A stretch of 64,000 bases of DNA from a bacterium (GTDB lineage: Bacteria > Chloroflexota > Anaerolineae > Caldilineales > Caldilineaceae). Of this stretch, positions 41,395-54,499 are shown one piece after another. Both the position numbers and the translations under genes were made by a program. Location of the stretch: the NCBI GenBank assembly GCA_016124945.1, contig WGMT01000023.1, positions 1 to 64,000 on the forward strand. Direction: 5' to 3'. The notes under the pieces are model-generated. The model made no database searches, had not been told where the DNA came from, and was given only the letters and a program-made list of their open reading frames with translations. Each line of letters starts with the position of its first letter. The stretch's first letter is position 1.

Positions 41395-41886
41395 ATGAAA
41401 TTCTCGAATCCGTGGACTCCTAAGCGAATGACAAAAATGCACAAGGCGATTGTCCTCCCCTGGGGAGAAAAGTGGCTTGTCTTCGAAGCATTGTGTTTGT
41501 TGGCGGTGATGCGCCTCGCCATCAAGGTGATCCCCTTTCGGCGTCTGGCCCAGTGGATGGGGCCGCTCCAAGAGGAAACTTCGCAGGAGATTGCGCCGGC
41601 TGCTCTGTCCGCAGCACAGCGTGTCGGGCTGGCGGTGCGGCGCGTCAGCCCCTATACCCCGTGGACAAGCAACTGTTTTCCGCAGGCGTTGGCAGCCAAG
41701 TGGATGTTGTGGCGGCGTGGCATCCCCAGCACTTTGTACCTGGGCGCCAGCTTCAAAGATGACCGTTCCGGGTTGGCGGCACATGCGTGGTTGCGCGCCG
41801 GTTCAGAATACGTGACCGGTGGGCGCGGACATGAGCGCTTCGCAACCGTGGGGATCTTCGGCTCGCCGATGCGTGCAGGAAGGTGA
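41395..41886 (+). CDS. Lasso-peptide biosynthesis B2-type (McjB C-terminal) transglutaminase-like protein
   Basis: 163 residues from ATG 41395 (a TTG six bases earlier is possible). The C-terminal half is a B2/McjB protease: the catalytic Cys in 'SNCFPQALAAKWMLWRRGIPSTLYLGA' near residue 100, and the His in 'GLAAHAWLRAGSEYVTGG' near 132, with an acidic residue to follow. The N-terminal half is a helical segment with 'FEALCLLAVMRLAIKVIPFRRLAQWMG', usual in these proteins. B2 enzymes cleave the leader of lasso peptide precursors. No cyclase, PqqD-like B1 or precursor gene lies next to it, so it may be an orphan with another role. Confidence 0.82.
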   Translation: MKFSNPWTPKRMTKMHKAIVLPWGEKWLVFEALCLLAVMRLAIKVIPFRRLAQWMGPLQEETSQEIAPAALSAAQRVGLAVRRVSPYTPWTSNCFPQALAAKWMLWRRGIPSTLYLGASFKDDRSGLAAHAWLRAGSEYVTGGRGHERFATVGIFGSPMRAGR

Positions 41887-41999
41887 TGGAGCAAAAGGCT
41901 TAACAATATCTACATATGTCCCTAACCGCGTCTTTATCTGCCTCTGTTATACTGCCCCAAGGCCCGCATATTGTCATTGAGCATTAGGAGAACCAACCC

Positions 42000-42866
42000 A
42001 TGCAGCAACCAACTTACCAGTCCCAAACACCCCAAGATCACCACCAAGATCACCACCAAGATCACGATGAGCACGACGACGATCTGCCAATCGGCAGGGT
42101 TTTGAGCCGACGTGAGGTACTCTCTTTGCTAGGCGCAGCCGGCGCCGGTCTGCTGGCGGCAGCGTGTGCGCCGTCCGGCACCGGTGCAGTCACAACCGGC
42201 GAGGCCACGGCAACCGCTTTGCCCGCGGCGACAGTTGCGCCTGCCGCTGAGGTCACTGCCGTCCAGATGGCTACCACCGTTGTCGCCGAGGTGCAGGTGC
42301 CTGTCCCCACCTGTGTGGTGCGCCCCGAGGTGACCGCAGGCCCCTACTACATAGACGTGGAGATGCTCCGCGCCGACGCCCGCGAAGACAGAACCGGCGC
42401 ACCCCTGGTGTTGACTTTCAACGTGGCACAGGTCAGCGCAGATAGCTGCACGCCACTGCCCGGCGCACTCGTCGAAATCTGGCACTGTGACGCCAATGGA
42501 CAATACTCAGGCGTTCAAGATCGGATCGGCGATACGCGTGGGCAGACGTGGCTGCGCGCCGCCCAGGTGACCGACGCTGCCGGTGTCGCCACCTTCACCA
42601 CCATTTACCCCGGTTGGTATCCGGGCCGCGCCGTGCACATTCACTTCAAAATCCGCCCCACCGAACAGACGGATTTCACGTCGCAGCTCTTCTTCCCCGA
42701 AGAGTTTACCGATCAGGTCTACACCCAGGAGCCGTACACTGCACGCGGTCAGCGCAACAGGCTCAACAGCAACGACGGCATCTACAAAGCCGAACTGCTG
42801 GTGCAACCCACACAGACCGCCGACGGCTACGCCGCCACCTTCCCCATCGGCATTGACCTTTCGTAG
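42000..42866 (+). CDS. Tat-exported intradiol ring-cleavage dioxygenase-like lipoprotein
   Basis: 288 residues, TTAGGAG site before the ATG. It starts with a His/Asp-rich segment (residues 12-27), then a twin-arginine motif 'LSRREVLSLLG', a hydrophobic core and a Cys at 'LAAAC', so it is probably exported folded by Tat and lipid-anchored. After a Thr/Ala linker, the intradiol dioxygenase fold follows: 'TAGPYYID' (first Tyr ligand), 'PLPGALVEIWHCDANGQYSG', 'YPGWYPGRAVHIHFKI' (second Tyr and the two His iron ligands). Such enzymes split catechol-type rings with Fe(III) and oxygen. Extracellular location suggests use on lignin-derived or humic aromatics, or an unknown protein role. Confidence 0.9.
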   Translation: MQQPTYQSQTPQDHHQDHHQDHDEHDDDLPIGRVLSRREVLSLLGAAGAGLLAAACAPSGTGAVTTGEATATALPAATVAPAAEVTAVQMATTVVAEVQVPVPTCVVRPEVTAGPYYIDVEMLRADAREDRTGAPLVLTFNVAQVSADSCTPLPGALVEIWHCDANGQYSGVQDRIGDTRGQTWLRAAQVTDAAGVATFTTIYPGWYPGRAVHIHFKIRPTEQTDFTSQLFFPEEFTDQVYTQEPYTARGQRNRLNSNDGIYKAELLVQPTQTADGYAATFPIGIDLS

Positions 42867-42908
42867 TGAGGAAGATCGACTTTTTAGGGTCTGAGGTCAT
42901 CAGTCCAA

Positions 42909-42950
42909 AACGAAAACCGGCCAGGTCCATGGACCTGGCCGGTTTTCGTT
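42909..42950. terminator. Bidirectional intrinsic terminator
   Basis: A perfect 42-bp palindrome: AACGAAAACCGGCCAGGTCC with its exact complement, flanked by A- and T-rich ends (AAAACGAAAACC / GGTTTTCGTT). It sits between the convergent ends of the dioxygenase gene and the small secreted protein gene, so it can end both transcripts. Confidence 0.85.
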
Positions 42951-42957
42951 CTGCCTC

Positions 42958-43251
42958 TTAGCCTGGGTTGTAGCCGTACGTGACCCACACCGCCTGAAGG
43001 CCGCTGCCAAAGCCGCTGGGCATCTTCAACTCACAGCGTTGCCACACATAGACTGGGTTGGGTGGCGGCACAAGCGTGTAACGCACCACTGATCCAACGG
43101 GGTAATTCACTATGCCGCGGACACACGTATACTGCGGAACTGGCACACCTATCACTGGTCCTTGTGCAGAACTGGTGGTGATACTGGCTGCCAGAATCGC
43201 CAACGCCAGTACAACCGGGGCCAACAGCTTTCGAATCTTCTGCGTGTTCAT
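42958..43251 (-). CDS. Small secreted protein, unknown
   Basis: 97 residues from the ATG at 43251, behind AAGGAG. A typical signal peptide is present (about residues 1-29, ending ...TSSAQG). The mature part of some 68 residues has two Cys (in 'YTCVRG' and 'WQRCELK'), which could form a disulfide, many Pro/Val/Tyr residues and no known motif. It ends 8 bp from the palindromic terminator. No function can be assigned. Confidence 0.78.
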   Translation of the reverse strand: MNTQKIRKLLAPVVLALAILAASITTSSAQGPVIGVPVPQYTCVRGIVNYPVGSVVRYTLVPPPNPVYVWQRCELKMPSGFGSGLQAVWVTYGYNPG

Positions 43252-43394
43252 TGTTTTCTCCTTGGGGTGATTGATGAAGTAGCAAACACACAGCCAGAGT
43301 CTACATCGGCGGCTGGCGTCTCCCATCGGAGAAACAGGGAAAAAACGGCTCAGTATTGACTCACCAACTTTACGTTCTCAACTGGTCAACGCAC

Positions 43395-43543
43395 TCAATG
43401 TCATTAAGTTAAGACTGGACGACTGACGACGGACGACCGACGACCGACGACAGCAGAAGTGACTTCGCGTGTCACCTGCCACCTGCCACCTGCAACCTGA
43501 AACTTGCAACAGTCGCCCACACTGCTTAACAGAATGACATTGA
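43395..43543. repeat. Inverted-repeat element TCAATGTCATTAAGTTAAG, copy 1
   Basis: Ends: TCAATGTCATTAAGTTAAG and the complement of TCAATGTCATTCTGTTAAG. The interior holds short tandem runs (GACCGACGAC, CACCTGC). The right end abuts the GH3 stop codon, which lies in an adjoining GTGCGTAGTGCGTAG run. The same ends occur at 51286-51411. Confidence 0.85.
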
Positions 43544-45823
43544 CTACGCACTACGCACTTGCTCCAACAACCCCGCCACAATCTCCTCGGGATGATGCGG
43601 CAGCGCCTTTTGCTGGAACATTAACACGCTCACCAACGGCATGTCGGCAAACATCACCATGACGTCCATGCCGATGGCGCTTTCGTTGCCGTTCTCCGAC
43701 GCACTGCCAAACATCTGACGCGCGCCCGCTTCCATCTGTGCATACATCGGCCCGAAGACAGCCTGCCCACGGGGATCGGCCAGCCACTCGCGGATCGTCG
43801 ATTCTTTGTCGAGCAGACAGGGCAGATCCAACGTCGAGGCCAGGCTCACGGTGACGCTGTGGCGAATGTCGGCGGCAGAGGCGGCGATGAGCAGATCGAA
43901 GTCGCCGTCCTCGGTGATCCACTGCTTGTACTCGGGATGGTAGAAGGCGAAGGCGCGGAAATCCAACGCAATCGACACGCGCTTCGTCTCGCCGGGTTCG
44001 AGCGCCACCTTGGCGAACCCCTTGAGCTCTTTCTCCGGTCGCGCCAGGACGGACGCACGATCATGCACGTACACCTGCACGATCTCCTTGCCCGCGACGC
44101 TGCCGGTGTTGGTCACATCCACCGTCACCGTCACGCCGTCTACGTCCTTGAAGTGCGCGGCAGAGAGCTGCGGATTGCTGTACTCGAAGCTGGTGTAGCT
44201 CAGCCCATAGCCAAAGGGGAAGAGGACAGGCATCTGTTTGGCGTCGTAGTAACGGTAGCCGATGAAGATCCCCTCGCCGTAGCGCACTTTGCCCGCTTCG
44301 CCCGGCCAGTTGAGACGGGCAGGTGCGTCCGCTGCTTTGATGGGGAAGGTTTCGGCCAGTTTGCCGCACGGGTTCACCCTGCCAAAGAGGACGTCGGCAA
44401 TCGCCACGCCACCTGCCTGCCCCATCATCCACCCTTCGAGGACGGCAGCCACATCGTCGATCCAGTCGCTCATGGCCACCGGTGCGCCGTTATTAAGCAC
44501 CACAACCGTCTTGGGCTGCACGGCTGCCACCGCCTTGATCAGCGCGATCTGCTGTGCCGTGAGATCCAGATCGGTGCGGTCATAGCCTTCGGACTCCTTG
44601 AAGGTGGGCAGCGCAATGTAAAGGACAGCCACATCCGCCGATTGAGACAATGTCACCGCCTCGTCGATCATCTCCTGGCGGAATGAGTCGTCGGCGGGGT
44701 AGCCCTGGGCGTAGGTGACTTCGGCATCGCCGGCCCGCGACTGAACCTCGCTGAAGGGGACGGCGACACGTGTGGGGTTGATGTGCGAACTGCCGCCGCC
44801 CTGGAAGTGGGCGTTTTCGGCGGCGCGGCCAATCACCGCGATCTGCTGGTGACCCTGCAAGGGCAGCAACCCGTCGTTTTTGAGCAAGACCATGCCTTCA
44901 GCGGCGATCTCAGCCGCCAGTTTGTGGTGGGCGTCTACATCAAATGTTCCCTCTTTGGGCGTCTTTGCTGCCTTGGCGACGATGCCCAAAATTCGACGTA
45001 CCGACTCATCCAGCACGGCTTCGTCCAATTCGCCTGAACGCACTGCATCCACCACCTCTTGCACACGACGCGGCTGCGGGCCGGGCATCTCCCAATCCAG
45101 TCCACCTTTCAACGCCGCCACCCGATTACGCACGGCACCCCAGTCGGAGACAACCAACCCCTCAAAGCCCCATTCTTCCTTGAGGATCTGGTTGAGCAGG
45201 TAGTCGTGTTCTGAGGCAAAGGTGCCGTTCACCTTGTTGTAGGCGCACATCACCGTCCACGGTTGGGCGCGCTTGACGGCGGCTTCAAAGGCAGGCAGGT
45301 AGATCTCGCGCAGGGTGCGCTCGTCCACTTCAGCGCTGATGCTGAAGCGCTGGTACTCTTGATTGTTCACAGCGTAGTGCTTGAGCGACGTGCCCACGCC
45401 CTTGCTCTGCACGCCTTCGATGAAGCCCACGGCCATCTCGCCGGTCAGGAAGGGATCCTCGGAGAAATACTCAAAGTTGCGCCCCCCCAACGGTGACCGT
45501 TTCATGTTCACCCCCGGCCCAAGGACAACGTCCACATTGAGGGCGATACACTCTTCGGCCAGCGCCTCGCCCATGCGGCGGATCAGCGCCACATCCCAGG
45601 TGGCAGCCAGGCACGAAGCCGTGGGGAAGCAGGTGGCGGGCAGGCTCTCCATCGCCATTTCGTGTACATTGGGCACACGCCGCACCCCATGCGGGCCGTC
45701 GGAGACGATCATTTCGGGCACGCCCAGCCGCTCGATAGGCGTAGACGTCCACGCGCTGGCGCCGGAACACAGAGCGGCTTTCTCCTCCAGCGTCATCTGC
45801 TCGACAATCGATTGGATGTTCAT
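43544..45823 (-). CDS. Glycoside hydrolase family 3 beta-glucosidase-like enzyme
   Basis: 759 residues, AAAGGAA site before the ATG. No signal peptide, so cytoplasmic. The GH3 N-terminal barrel shows 'MTLEEKAALCSGAS', 'VSDGPHGVRRV', 'LGPGVNMKRSPLGGRNFEYFSEDP', 'LKHYAVNNQEYQRF' (substrate-binding K-H) and the nucleophile Asp227 in 'GLVVSDWGAV'. The C-terminal alpha/beta-sandwich and fibronectin III-like domain ('KEIVQVYVHDRASVLARPEKELKGF') complete the form seen in bacterial beta-glucosidases. It is last in the saccharide cluster and should hydrolyse imported beta-linked oligosaccharides. The last residues (VRSA) and stop come from a GTGCGTAGTGCGTAG repeat. Confidence 0.92.
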   Translation of the reverse strand: MNIQSIVEQMTLEEKAALCSGASAWTSTPIERLGVPEMIVSDGPHGVRRVPNVHEMAMESLPATCFPTASCLAATWDVALIRRMGEALAEECIALNVDVVLGPGVNMKRSPLGGRNFEYFSEDPFLTGEMAVGFIEGVQSKGVGTSLKHYAVNNQEYQRFSISAEVDERTLREIYLPAFEAAVKRAQPWTVMCAYNKVNGTFASEHDYLLNQILKEEWGFEGLVVSDWGAVRNRVAALKGGLDWEMPGPQPRRVQEVVDAVRSGELDEAVLDESVRRILGIVAKAAKTPKEGTFDVDAHHKLAAEIAAEGMVLLKNDGLLPLQGHQQIAVIGRAAENAHFQGGGSSHINPTRVAVPFSEVQSRAGDAEVTYAQGYPADDSFRQEMIDEAVTLSQSADVAVLYIALPTFKESEGYDRTDLDLTAQQIALIKAVAAVQPKTVVVLNNGAPVAMSDWIDDVAAVLEGWMMGQAGGVAIADVLFGRVNPCGKLAETFPIKAADAPARLNWPGEAGKVRYGEGIFIGYRYYDAKQMPVLFPFGYGLSYTSFEYSNPQLSAAHFKDVDGVTVTVDVTNTGSVAGKEIVQVYVHDRASVLARPEKELKGFAKVALEPGETKRVSIALDFRAFAFYHPEYKQWITEDGDFDLLIAASAADIRHSVTVSLASTLDLPCLLDKESTIREWLADPRGQAVFGPMYAQMEAGARQMFGSASENGNESAIGMDVMVMFADMPLVSVLMFQQKALPHHPEEIVAGLLEQVRSA

Positions 45824-45850
45824 CGCTTGTTTCCTTTGTAATACTTCAAT

Positions 45851-46696
45851 TTATTGGTTTTGCCAGGCAACTTGCAGGGCGCGATAGTCCAAGAGCGTGA
45901 TGCCCTCGGCTTCGATAACCGCTGCTGCCTGTTTTGATGTGAAAAAATCATAGTCCGTCTGACGGATGTAGCTGCCATTGGGGTCAATTGCGCGCAACTC
46001 GCCGTTGTCCATGCCAGGATGGATTGCCCACTCGCTCAAGCCTTCGGGCAGTTCACGTAAAAGCTGCGTGTAGTAAGCGGATTTGGTATGGGGATCGATT
46101 AGGTAGCTGTCAAGGAAGTCGAAATCGTTGGTGGGGTAGCCGCGGCGCTGCACTTCTTCGATCCAGGGTTGTCCTCGCACGCGCATGGACAGGCCGTACG
46201 CTTGCGCCAGCCGCAGCATCAGCTCCGAAATGTCATCGCCGCCGCCAAGACGTAGCGAGTGCCAGTCCACGTGGGTGGGTTTCAAACCGGCAGCCAACAC
46301 CGCTTCGATCTGCGCCCGGAACTCAATTTCCAACTCGTCTAACGTGAGCTGGGCAAGCCGCGCGTGGACCTGATCAAAGTTGTAAAAGTGGCCTGTGTGG
46401 TCGACCAAAGAGGGCACCATCGCAGCCGGCGCGGTCGGTCCCCAGCGGTAATCGACCCAATCGGAGACGACGGTGAGGTGGACGCCAAAAGCGACTTCGG
46501 GGTGTTCGCGCAAAAAACGCATAGCATGGAGCGCCCACGGGCAGGGGACCATCAACGTTGTTGAGCGGACGACGCCCGCCTGCAACACGCCAAAGACAGC
46601 CTCATTCACGGCATGGCACATCCCAAAATCATCCGCGTTGACGATCAACAGCCGCGCATCTTTGGGGTATCTCAGGCGTTCGCATGTTTGGTTCAT
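45851..46696 (-). CDS. ChbG/YdjC-family carbohydrate deacetylase
   Basis: 281 residues, AAGGAT site before the ATG. Family motifs: 'LLIVNADDFGMCHAVNEAV' (metal-binding D-D near residue 22), 'GVHLTVVSDW' and 'THVDWHS' (the second and third metal ligands), and 'EWAIHPGMDN' toward the C-terminus. ChbG removes an acetyl group from chitobiose and chitotriose; related YdjC proteins are of unknown specificity. Lying 27 bp upstream of the GH3 gene and after the transporter genes, it suggests that the imported sugar carries N-acetyl or other acyl groups, such as chito-oligosaccharides. That link is inference. Confidence 0.9.
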   Translation of the reverse strand: MNQTCERLRYPKDARLLIVNADDFGMCHAVNEAVFGVLQAGVVRSTTLMVPCPWALHAMRFLREHPEVAFGVHLTVVSDWVDYRWGPTAPAAMVPSLVDHTGHFYNFDQVHARLAQLTLDELEIEFRAQIEAVLAAGLKPTHVDWHSLRLGGGDDISELMLRLAQAYGLSMRVRGQPWIEEVQRRGYPTNDFDFLDSYLIDPHTKSAYYTQLLRELPEGLSEWAIHPGMDNGELRAIDPNGSYIRQTDYDFFTSKQAAAVIEAEGITLLDYRALQVAWQNQ

Positions 46697-46741
46697 GGAG
46701 AATCCTTAGGGATTGGGGATTAAGATAAGCGTTGACACCGT

Positions 46742-46985
46742 AGGCCCTCACCCCCCCGCCCCTCTTCCATTTGGCGGAGACCGAACTGCCGACTGACACG
46801 TACCGTCGCGTCCGCAGTTTCGTCTTGTGAGGAGCCGGATGGGAGAGGGGAGCCAGAGCGTCGACAAGATTCTGGCTCCCCTCTCCCACCCATCTACGAT
46901 AGATGCGAAATATGCGCCATCCTGTCGGTTTCTTCATCACGGCAGCGCCCCAACGCTATGGGAGAGGGGCGGGGGGTGAGGGCCT
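46742..46985. repeat. ~245-bp MITE-like repeat, copy 2
   Basis: Reverse-orientation copy of 9229-9473, with the same inverted ends (AGGCCCTCACCCCC and complement) and internal CCCCTCTCCCA/GGGAGAGGGG pairs. It separates the ABC transporter ATPase gene from the ChbG gene in the saccharide cluster and could reduce read-through. Confidence 0.8.
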
Positions 46986-47019
46986 TCTGCCGCCAACTTT
47001 GTGCCCCATTCCCCACTCT

Positions 47020-47874
47020 CTATACCGTCGAAAGATCCCACTCTTCGTAGATCTTTGGCACGTCGTTGAGCAGACGCTTGGTGTAGGGTTCTTTCGGGTT
47101 GAGGATCACGTCGTCGGCGCTGCCACTTTCGACGAAGCGACCCCGTTCCATAATGTACACGCTGTCGGAGACGTAGTAGGCCAGCCCAATGTCGTGGGTG
47201 ATGAAGATGACGGTCATGCCGATCTCGTCGCGCAACTGCATCAGCATGTCAAGGATGGTGGCGCGCGAGCAGGCGTCGATCATCGACGTGGGTTCGTCGG
47301 CCACCAGGATCTGTGGCTTGAGCAGGAAGATGCGCGCGATCATCAGGCGCTGCTGCTGTCCCCCTGAAAGCTCGAAAGGATATTTGTTGGTCAATTCCTC
47401 GAATTTGAGGTTGACGAAGCTACACGCTTCGGTCATCATCTCGATCTTCTGTTGGCGGGGCAGCCTGCGTCCACCGCGCATGTTGATGCAATCGAGTAGC
47501 ACCGTGTCGATCTTGTTGAAAATGTTGAAAGACGAAAACGGATCTTGGAAGATGGCCTGAATGTTCTTCCAATACTCCCGGCGTTTGCTGTGGCTGCGGA
47601 TATCCCGTTTCTTGCCCAGGAATTGGATCTCGCCCTCGCTCTCGTTGATCAGCCCTAACAGCAACTTGGCAAAGGTGGTCTTACCGCTGCCCGATTCGCC
47701 CACAATGGAGATGACTTCGCCCTTGTAGAGATCGAGATCCACATTGTCTACGGCCACCGTCTTGTTGCGCCCCAGGCCGAAGACCTTGGTGACACCACGG
47801 GCCCTCAGGCAGATTTCCGTCGAGCGCGGGCGGCGCTTTTCTGTGCCGGTGTTGCTCTCTGTCTTAATGTCCAT
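47020..47874 (-). CDS. Oligopeptide/oligosaccharide-type ABC transporter ATPase (OppF/DppF family)
   Basis: 284 residues. All ABC motifs are present: Walker A '[17 protein letters not shown]', Q-loop 'IQAIFQDP', signature '[20 protein letters not shown]', Walker B '[13 protein letters not shown]' and the switch His in 'MTVIFITHD'. Short compared with DppF (about 320), with the C-terminal oligopeptide motif reduced. It overlaps the upstream ATPase gene by 11 bp. It should form the energising heterodimer with that protein. Confidence 0.92.
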   Translation of the reverse strand: MDIKTESNTGTEKRRPRSTEICLRARGVTKVFGLGRNKTVAVDNVDLDLYKGEVISIVGESGSGKTTFAKLLLGLINESEGEIQFLGKKRDIRSHSKRREYWKNIQAIFQDPFSSFNIFNKIDTVLLDCINMRGGRRLPRQQKIEMMTEACSFVNLKFEELTNKYPFELSGGQQQRLMIARIFLLKPQILVADEPTSMIDACSRATILDMLMQLRDEIGMTVIFITHDIGLAYYVSDSVYIMERGRFVESGSADDVILNPKEPYTKRLLNDVPKIYEEWDLSTV

Positions 47875-48874
47875 TTTGATAGTACTCCCTCAACTCTTCT
47901 TCCGAAAGGATGCAGCGGTAGCTGCGCCCGACACTGGGGGTGGCTAGCGGCACCGAGATCCCCCTACACTCAGGACGGACAAACTTGCAGCGCTCGGCAA
48001 AGCGGCAACCGGCCGGTGGGTTCTTCAAGTTGGGCGGCACACCGGGGATGGCGGTCAATTTGACGTTGCGCAGCCCTTCCTCGGGCACAATGATCGATCC
48101 CATCAGCCCTTTGGAATAGGGATGCAGCGGATCAAAGACGGCCTGTTTGGCGTCGGCCAACTCCACCAACTGACCGGCATACATCACCATAATCTCGTCG
48201 GTGACGTTGTAGAGCAGCGGTAGCTCGTGGGTGATGAAGATCATGGCCTTGATGTAGCCAAGCTCCATCAAATTGCGCAGCATCTTAATCACCATCTTCT
48301 GCGAGGTGACATCCAGCGCCGACGAAGGTTCGTCCGCGATTAAGACTTTGGGGCCGAGGATCACCGAAATGGCGATGACGGTGCGCTGCTTCATGCCGCC
48401 GGATAGCTCCACCGGGTACTTCTGTAACACTTCGGCGGGCAGCCCCAGCACCTCAAAGCTATCCCGCGCCATTTCGTAGATCTCTTTTTTCTTGGCTGTG
48501 GGATCATGCGCCCGCACCACATCTTCGATCAGGTGGATCACCTTGCGTGTGGGGTTGAGCGCGTTCATCGCCGCCTGGGGGATGTAGGCGATCTCTTTGC
48601 CCAGGATCGACTTGCGCACGTCGTCCGGCGCCATGCCGGTGATATTGCGCCCGTCGATGATGATCTCGCCACTGGTGTAGTGAAGCGGGGGAAAGTAGTA
48701 GCCCATCAAACTAAGGGCCAGCGTCGACTTGCCGCAGCCCGATTCACCTGCGATGCCCAGCGATTTGCCTTCTTCCACCTTGAACGACACATGATCCACG
48801 GCGTAGATGTCTTCGCGGAAGCGGGTGACGTACTTGGTGGTCAGATCCTTGACTTCTAAAATTACCCTTGACAT
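47864..48874 (-). CDS. Oligopeptide/oligosaccharide-type ABC transporter ATPase (OppD/DppD family)
   Basis: 336 residues, AGGGAG site before the ATG. Walker A '[17 protein letters not shown]', Q-loop '[13 protein letters not shown]', signature '[20 protein letters not shown]', Walker B '[13 protein letters not shown]' and '[11 protein letters not shown]' are seen. The C-terminus carries the oligopeptide-transporter motif with Cys residues, '[19 protein letters not shown]', which in this family may bind an iron-sulfur cluster. It pairs with the ATPase that follows. Confidence 0.92.
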   Translation of the reverse strand: MSRVILEVKDLTTKYVTRFREDIYAVDHVSFKVEEGKSLGIAGESGCGKSTLALSLMGYYFPPLHYTSGEIIIDGRNITGMAPDDVRKSILGKEIAYIPQAAMNALNPTRKVIHLIEDVVRAHDPTAKKKEIYEMARDSFEVLGLPAEVLQKYPVELSGGMKQRTVIAISVILGPKVLIADEPSSALDVTSQKMVIKMLRNLMELGYIKAMIFITHELPLLYNVTDEIMVMYAGQLVELADAKQAVFDPLHPYSKGLMGSIIVPEEGLRNVKLTAIPGVPPNLKNPPAGCRFAERCKFVRPECRGISVPLATPSVGRSYRCILSEEELREYYQNGH

Positions 48875-48883
48875 CTTGGCTCC

Positions 48884-50140
<1,257 letters not shown>

Positions 50141-50192
50141 CTTTCCTTAAAAGCATGCCGAAGTCAGGCTGTGGGCTGCGAAAGGCCGGAGA

Positions 50193-51200
50193 TCAATCAG
50201 CCTGCGCGGCTTTGATCCGCGGATCAAGAAAACCGTAGATGATCTCAATCAAGAAGTTGGCCATCAGCACCATGATGGTGATGATCAGCGTCGTCGCCGA
50301 GATCAAAGGATAATCCTGGCCCAGCACGGCGGTGAGGATCGTCGAACCCAGCCCTGGATAGCTGAAGATAATCTCGGCCACCAGCGCGCCGCCCACCATT
50401 GTGCCGATGGAGAGCGCCAGCCCCGTCACCTGGGGCAACATGGCATTGCGAAAAACGTAGCCCACGATGGTGCGATCCTTGATGCCCATGAAGCGGCTGT
50501 ACTTCACATAGTCGGCGTTCAACTCGTAGATCGACATAGAACGCATCCCAATCGCCTGCCCGCCGATGGTGATCAACACAATCGACCAAAAGGGCAGTTG
50601 ATAGTGGACAAAGACAGACCAGAAGAAGTTCAGGCTCATGCTGGGGATGAGATCAAAGCCATAGCCGCCGGAAGTGGGCAACCACTTCAGCGTTACACCG
50701 AAGATGACGAGCAGGATCACGGCCATACCAAAAGCGGGCAAGTTACTCACAAAGATGCTGACGGGCATCAGCACCTTGTCAAATCCACCGCGCAGGTACG
50801 CGGCCAATGCACCCAGCGTATTGCCAATCAACCAGCCGATGATAATGGCGGGGAACTGCAAACCAATCGTCCACCACAGCGAGGATGCGATCACATCGGC
50901 CACAGTGCGGGGGTACTGGCTGAACGAAAAACCGAAGTCGCCCTGAAACACATTGCGTACATAGATCACAAACTGTTCGAGGACGGGGCGATTCGTGCCG
51001 AACAAATTTGCATACTGCTCATAGATCGCCTGCACACCGGACGTGTTCGACATCCCCTGCGCCAGCCGAGACACAATCGCCGCCACCGGGTCACCAGGCA
51101 TCAGGCGTGGCAGAATAAAGTTCAAAATAAACGCGGCCAGCAGCGTGACCAAAAACCACCCAAACTTATTGACGAAATACCCTGCGTATCCCTTCAACAT
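50193..51200 (-). CDS. ABC transporter permease (DppB/OppB family)
   Basis: 335 residues with a strong AAAGGAGGGG site before the ATG. Six membrane helices; the family motifs '[15 protein letters not shown]' at the N-terminus and '[38 protein letters not shown]' near the C-terminus are clear. It should pair with the following permease to form the membrane channel. Confidence 0.92.
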   Translation of the reverse strand: MLKGYAGYFVNKFGWFLVTLLAAFILNFILPRLMPGDPVAAIVSRLAQGMSNTSGVQAIYEQYANLFGTNRPVLEQFVIYVRNVFQGDFGFSFSQYPRTVADVIASSLWWTIGLQFPAIIIGWLIGNTLGALAAYLRGGFDKVLMPVSIFVSNLPAFGMAVILLVIFGVTLKWLPTSGGYGFDLIPSMSLNFFWSVFVHYQLPFWSIVLITIGGQAIGMRSMSIYELNADYVKYSRFMGIKDRTIVGYVFRNAMLPQVTGLALSIGTMVGGALVAEIIFSYPGLGSTILTAVLGQDYPLISATTLIITIMVLMANFLIEIIYGFLDPRIKAAQAD

Positions 51201-51285
51201 CCCCTCCTTTACCCGGTTCAGAAAGACACACGTAGATGATGAGTGTGTGTTTTCGTGGTGCGTAGAACGTAGTGCGTGGGTGTGG

Positions 51286-51411
51286 TCAATGTCATTAAGT
51301 TAAGCAGTTCGGCACTGATTATACTGCGGAGTGAGCATCCTCAGATGCGGCTCTACCAGTGTGCACCCGCATCTGAGGATGCTTACTCCGCGCTCAACTT
51401 AACGACATTGA
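51286..51411. repeat. Inverted-repeat element TCAATGTCATTAAGTTAAG, copy 2
   Basis: Ends TCAATGTCATTAAGTT and the complement of TCAATGTCGTTAAGTT. The core is a second hairpin, GCGGAGTGAGCATCCTCAG with complement, at 51326-51392; its GAGCATCCTCAGATGCGG half recurs at 55112-55129. The right end lies 14 bp from the stop of the binding-protein gene. Confidence 0.85.
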
Positions 51412-51425
51412 CTACGCACTACGAA

Positions 51426-53354
<1,929 letters not shown>

Positions 53355-53446
53355 GACTTTCTCCTTTGAAGGCAATGGATACTTCGAAGTCAGACTGTAG
53401 TTATAAAAAGGATGCACTTGATTTGCTTTCACCCCCTTTGTGGAAG

Positions 53447-54499
53447 CTACTTGTTAAGTGTTTTGAGTGGCAATAACCGTTCATGTGGACATCCACATGA
53501 ACGCCGGATCACGATTTCTGTGGGGAGAAAGGTTGCCTGAGCAACCTCTTTCCCGGCCAGCAAATCGAACAGGCACCTGGCAGCACTTGAGCCTACCTCC
53601 TCGGTGGGCGCATGTACTGTGGTTAACGGAGGATTCAAAAAAGACGACAACTCCATGTCGTCGAAACCCACCACACTGACGTCCTCAGGAACATGAATTC
53701 CCTCTTCACGTAGCGCGTCCATAATGCCGATGGCGGAGTCATCGTTTCCAGCAAAAATGGCATCGAAATGGGGCGGATCACTGTTCAAAAACTCGGACAT
53801 GGCTCGATAGGCGAGCGTGCGATCAAACATACCCGTGATCATCAGTTGCTCGTCATGTTCAATCCCGTGGTCCTGCAAAGAGGAGCGATACCCTTGCTCG
53901 CGCCAGTGAGAGTCCTCTTGATCGCCTGGGCCGCGCACAAATACGATTCGGCTGCGTCCATGCTCCTCGATGAGGTGATCAATGATTGCTGCGGTTGCTC
54001 TTACATTTTCTGCGGTGATCGAAGGGACGGTTGAACCAGATGGCGAAGACCGATAGATGACGACAAGTGGATAGCCCGCCTTGTTGAGCCTGATGATCTC
54101 CTGGTCGCTAAGCGTCCCCGGAAAGATGATGAGCCCCTCGGCATTGTGGGGGCCGATAGGGACTGGTTTATTGCTCAGTTCAGTGGATACACGCGTTGCC
54201 AACAACAAGCTGTACCGCTCGTCGCTTACTACTGCCTCGATACCACCGATGAGCGGCGTAAAAAAGGTGTGACTGAAATCGGGCAGCAACAACCCAATCG
54301 CATGGGATCGCTGGGTTGCCAGTTGCCGGGCGATGGTGTTGGGGGTGTAGCGCAATTCATCCATCACTGCTTGGATGCGTTGCGCCGTCTCTTCTGAGAC
54401 TGGCACTGTGCCTGTGAGATAGCGGCTGACGGTAGCCGGTGACACGCCCGCTTTTCTGGCCACATCACGAATCGTTACCGAGGACGTTCGTTGCGCCAT
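53447..54499 (-). CDS. LacI-family transcriptional regulator
   Basis: 350 residues. The N-terminal helix-turn-helix '[23 protein letters not shown]' (residues 8-30) and the hinge helix '[11 protein letters not shown]' are classic LacI/GalR. The effector domain follows the periplasmic-binding fold ('[20 protein letters not shown]', '[19 protein letters not shown]', '[21 protein letters not shown]'). It is the first gene of the saccharide cluster, 92 bp from the binding-protein start, so it probably represses the cluster and itself until a sugar is bound. A perfect LacI-type palindrome lies upstream at 54788. Confidence 0.93.
   Translation of the reverse strand: MAQRTSSVTIRDVARKAGVSPATVSRYLTGTVPVSEETAQRIQAVMDELRYTPNTIARQLATQRSHAIGLLLPDFSHTFFTPLIGGIEAVVSDERYSLLLATRVSTELSNKPVPIGPHNAEGLIIFPGTLSDQEIIRLNKAGYPLVVIYRSSPSGSTVPSITAENVRATAAIIDHLIEEHGRSRIVFVRGPGDQEDSHWREQGYRSSLQDHGIEHDEQLMITGMFDRTLAYRAMSEFLNSDPPHFDAIFAGNDDSAIGIMDALREEGIHVPEDVSVVGFDDMELSSFLNPPLTTVHAPTEEVGSSAARCLFDLLAGKEVAQATFLPTEIVIRRSCGCPHERLLPLKTLNK

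Noticed and set aside
42909..42950. Palindrome as a mobile repeat
   Set aside because: Only one copy in the window, located exactly between convergent gene ends with A/T flanks, so a bidirectional terminator is the simpler reading.
43415..43510. Runs of GACCGACGAC and CACCTGC as a possible CRISPR array
   Set aside because: The units are only 7-10 bp and directly adjoining, without spacers of constant length. No cas gene is in the window.
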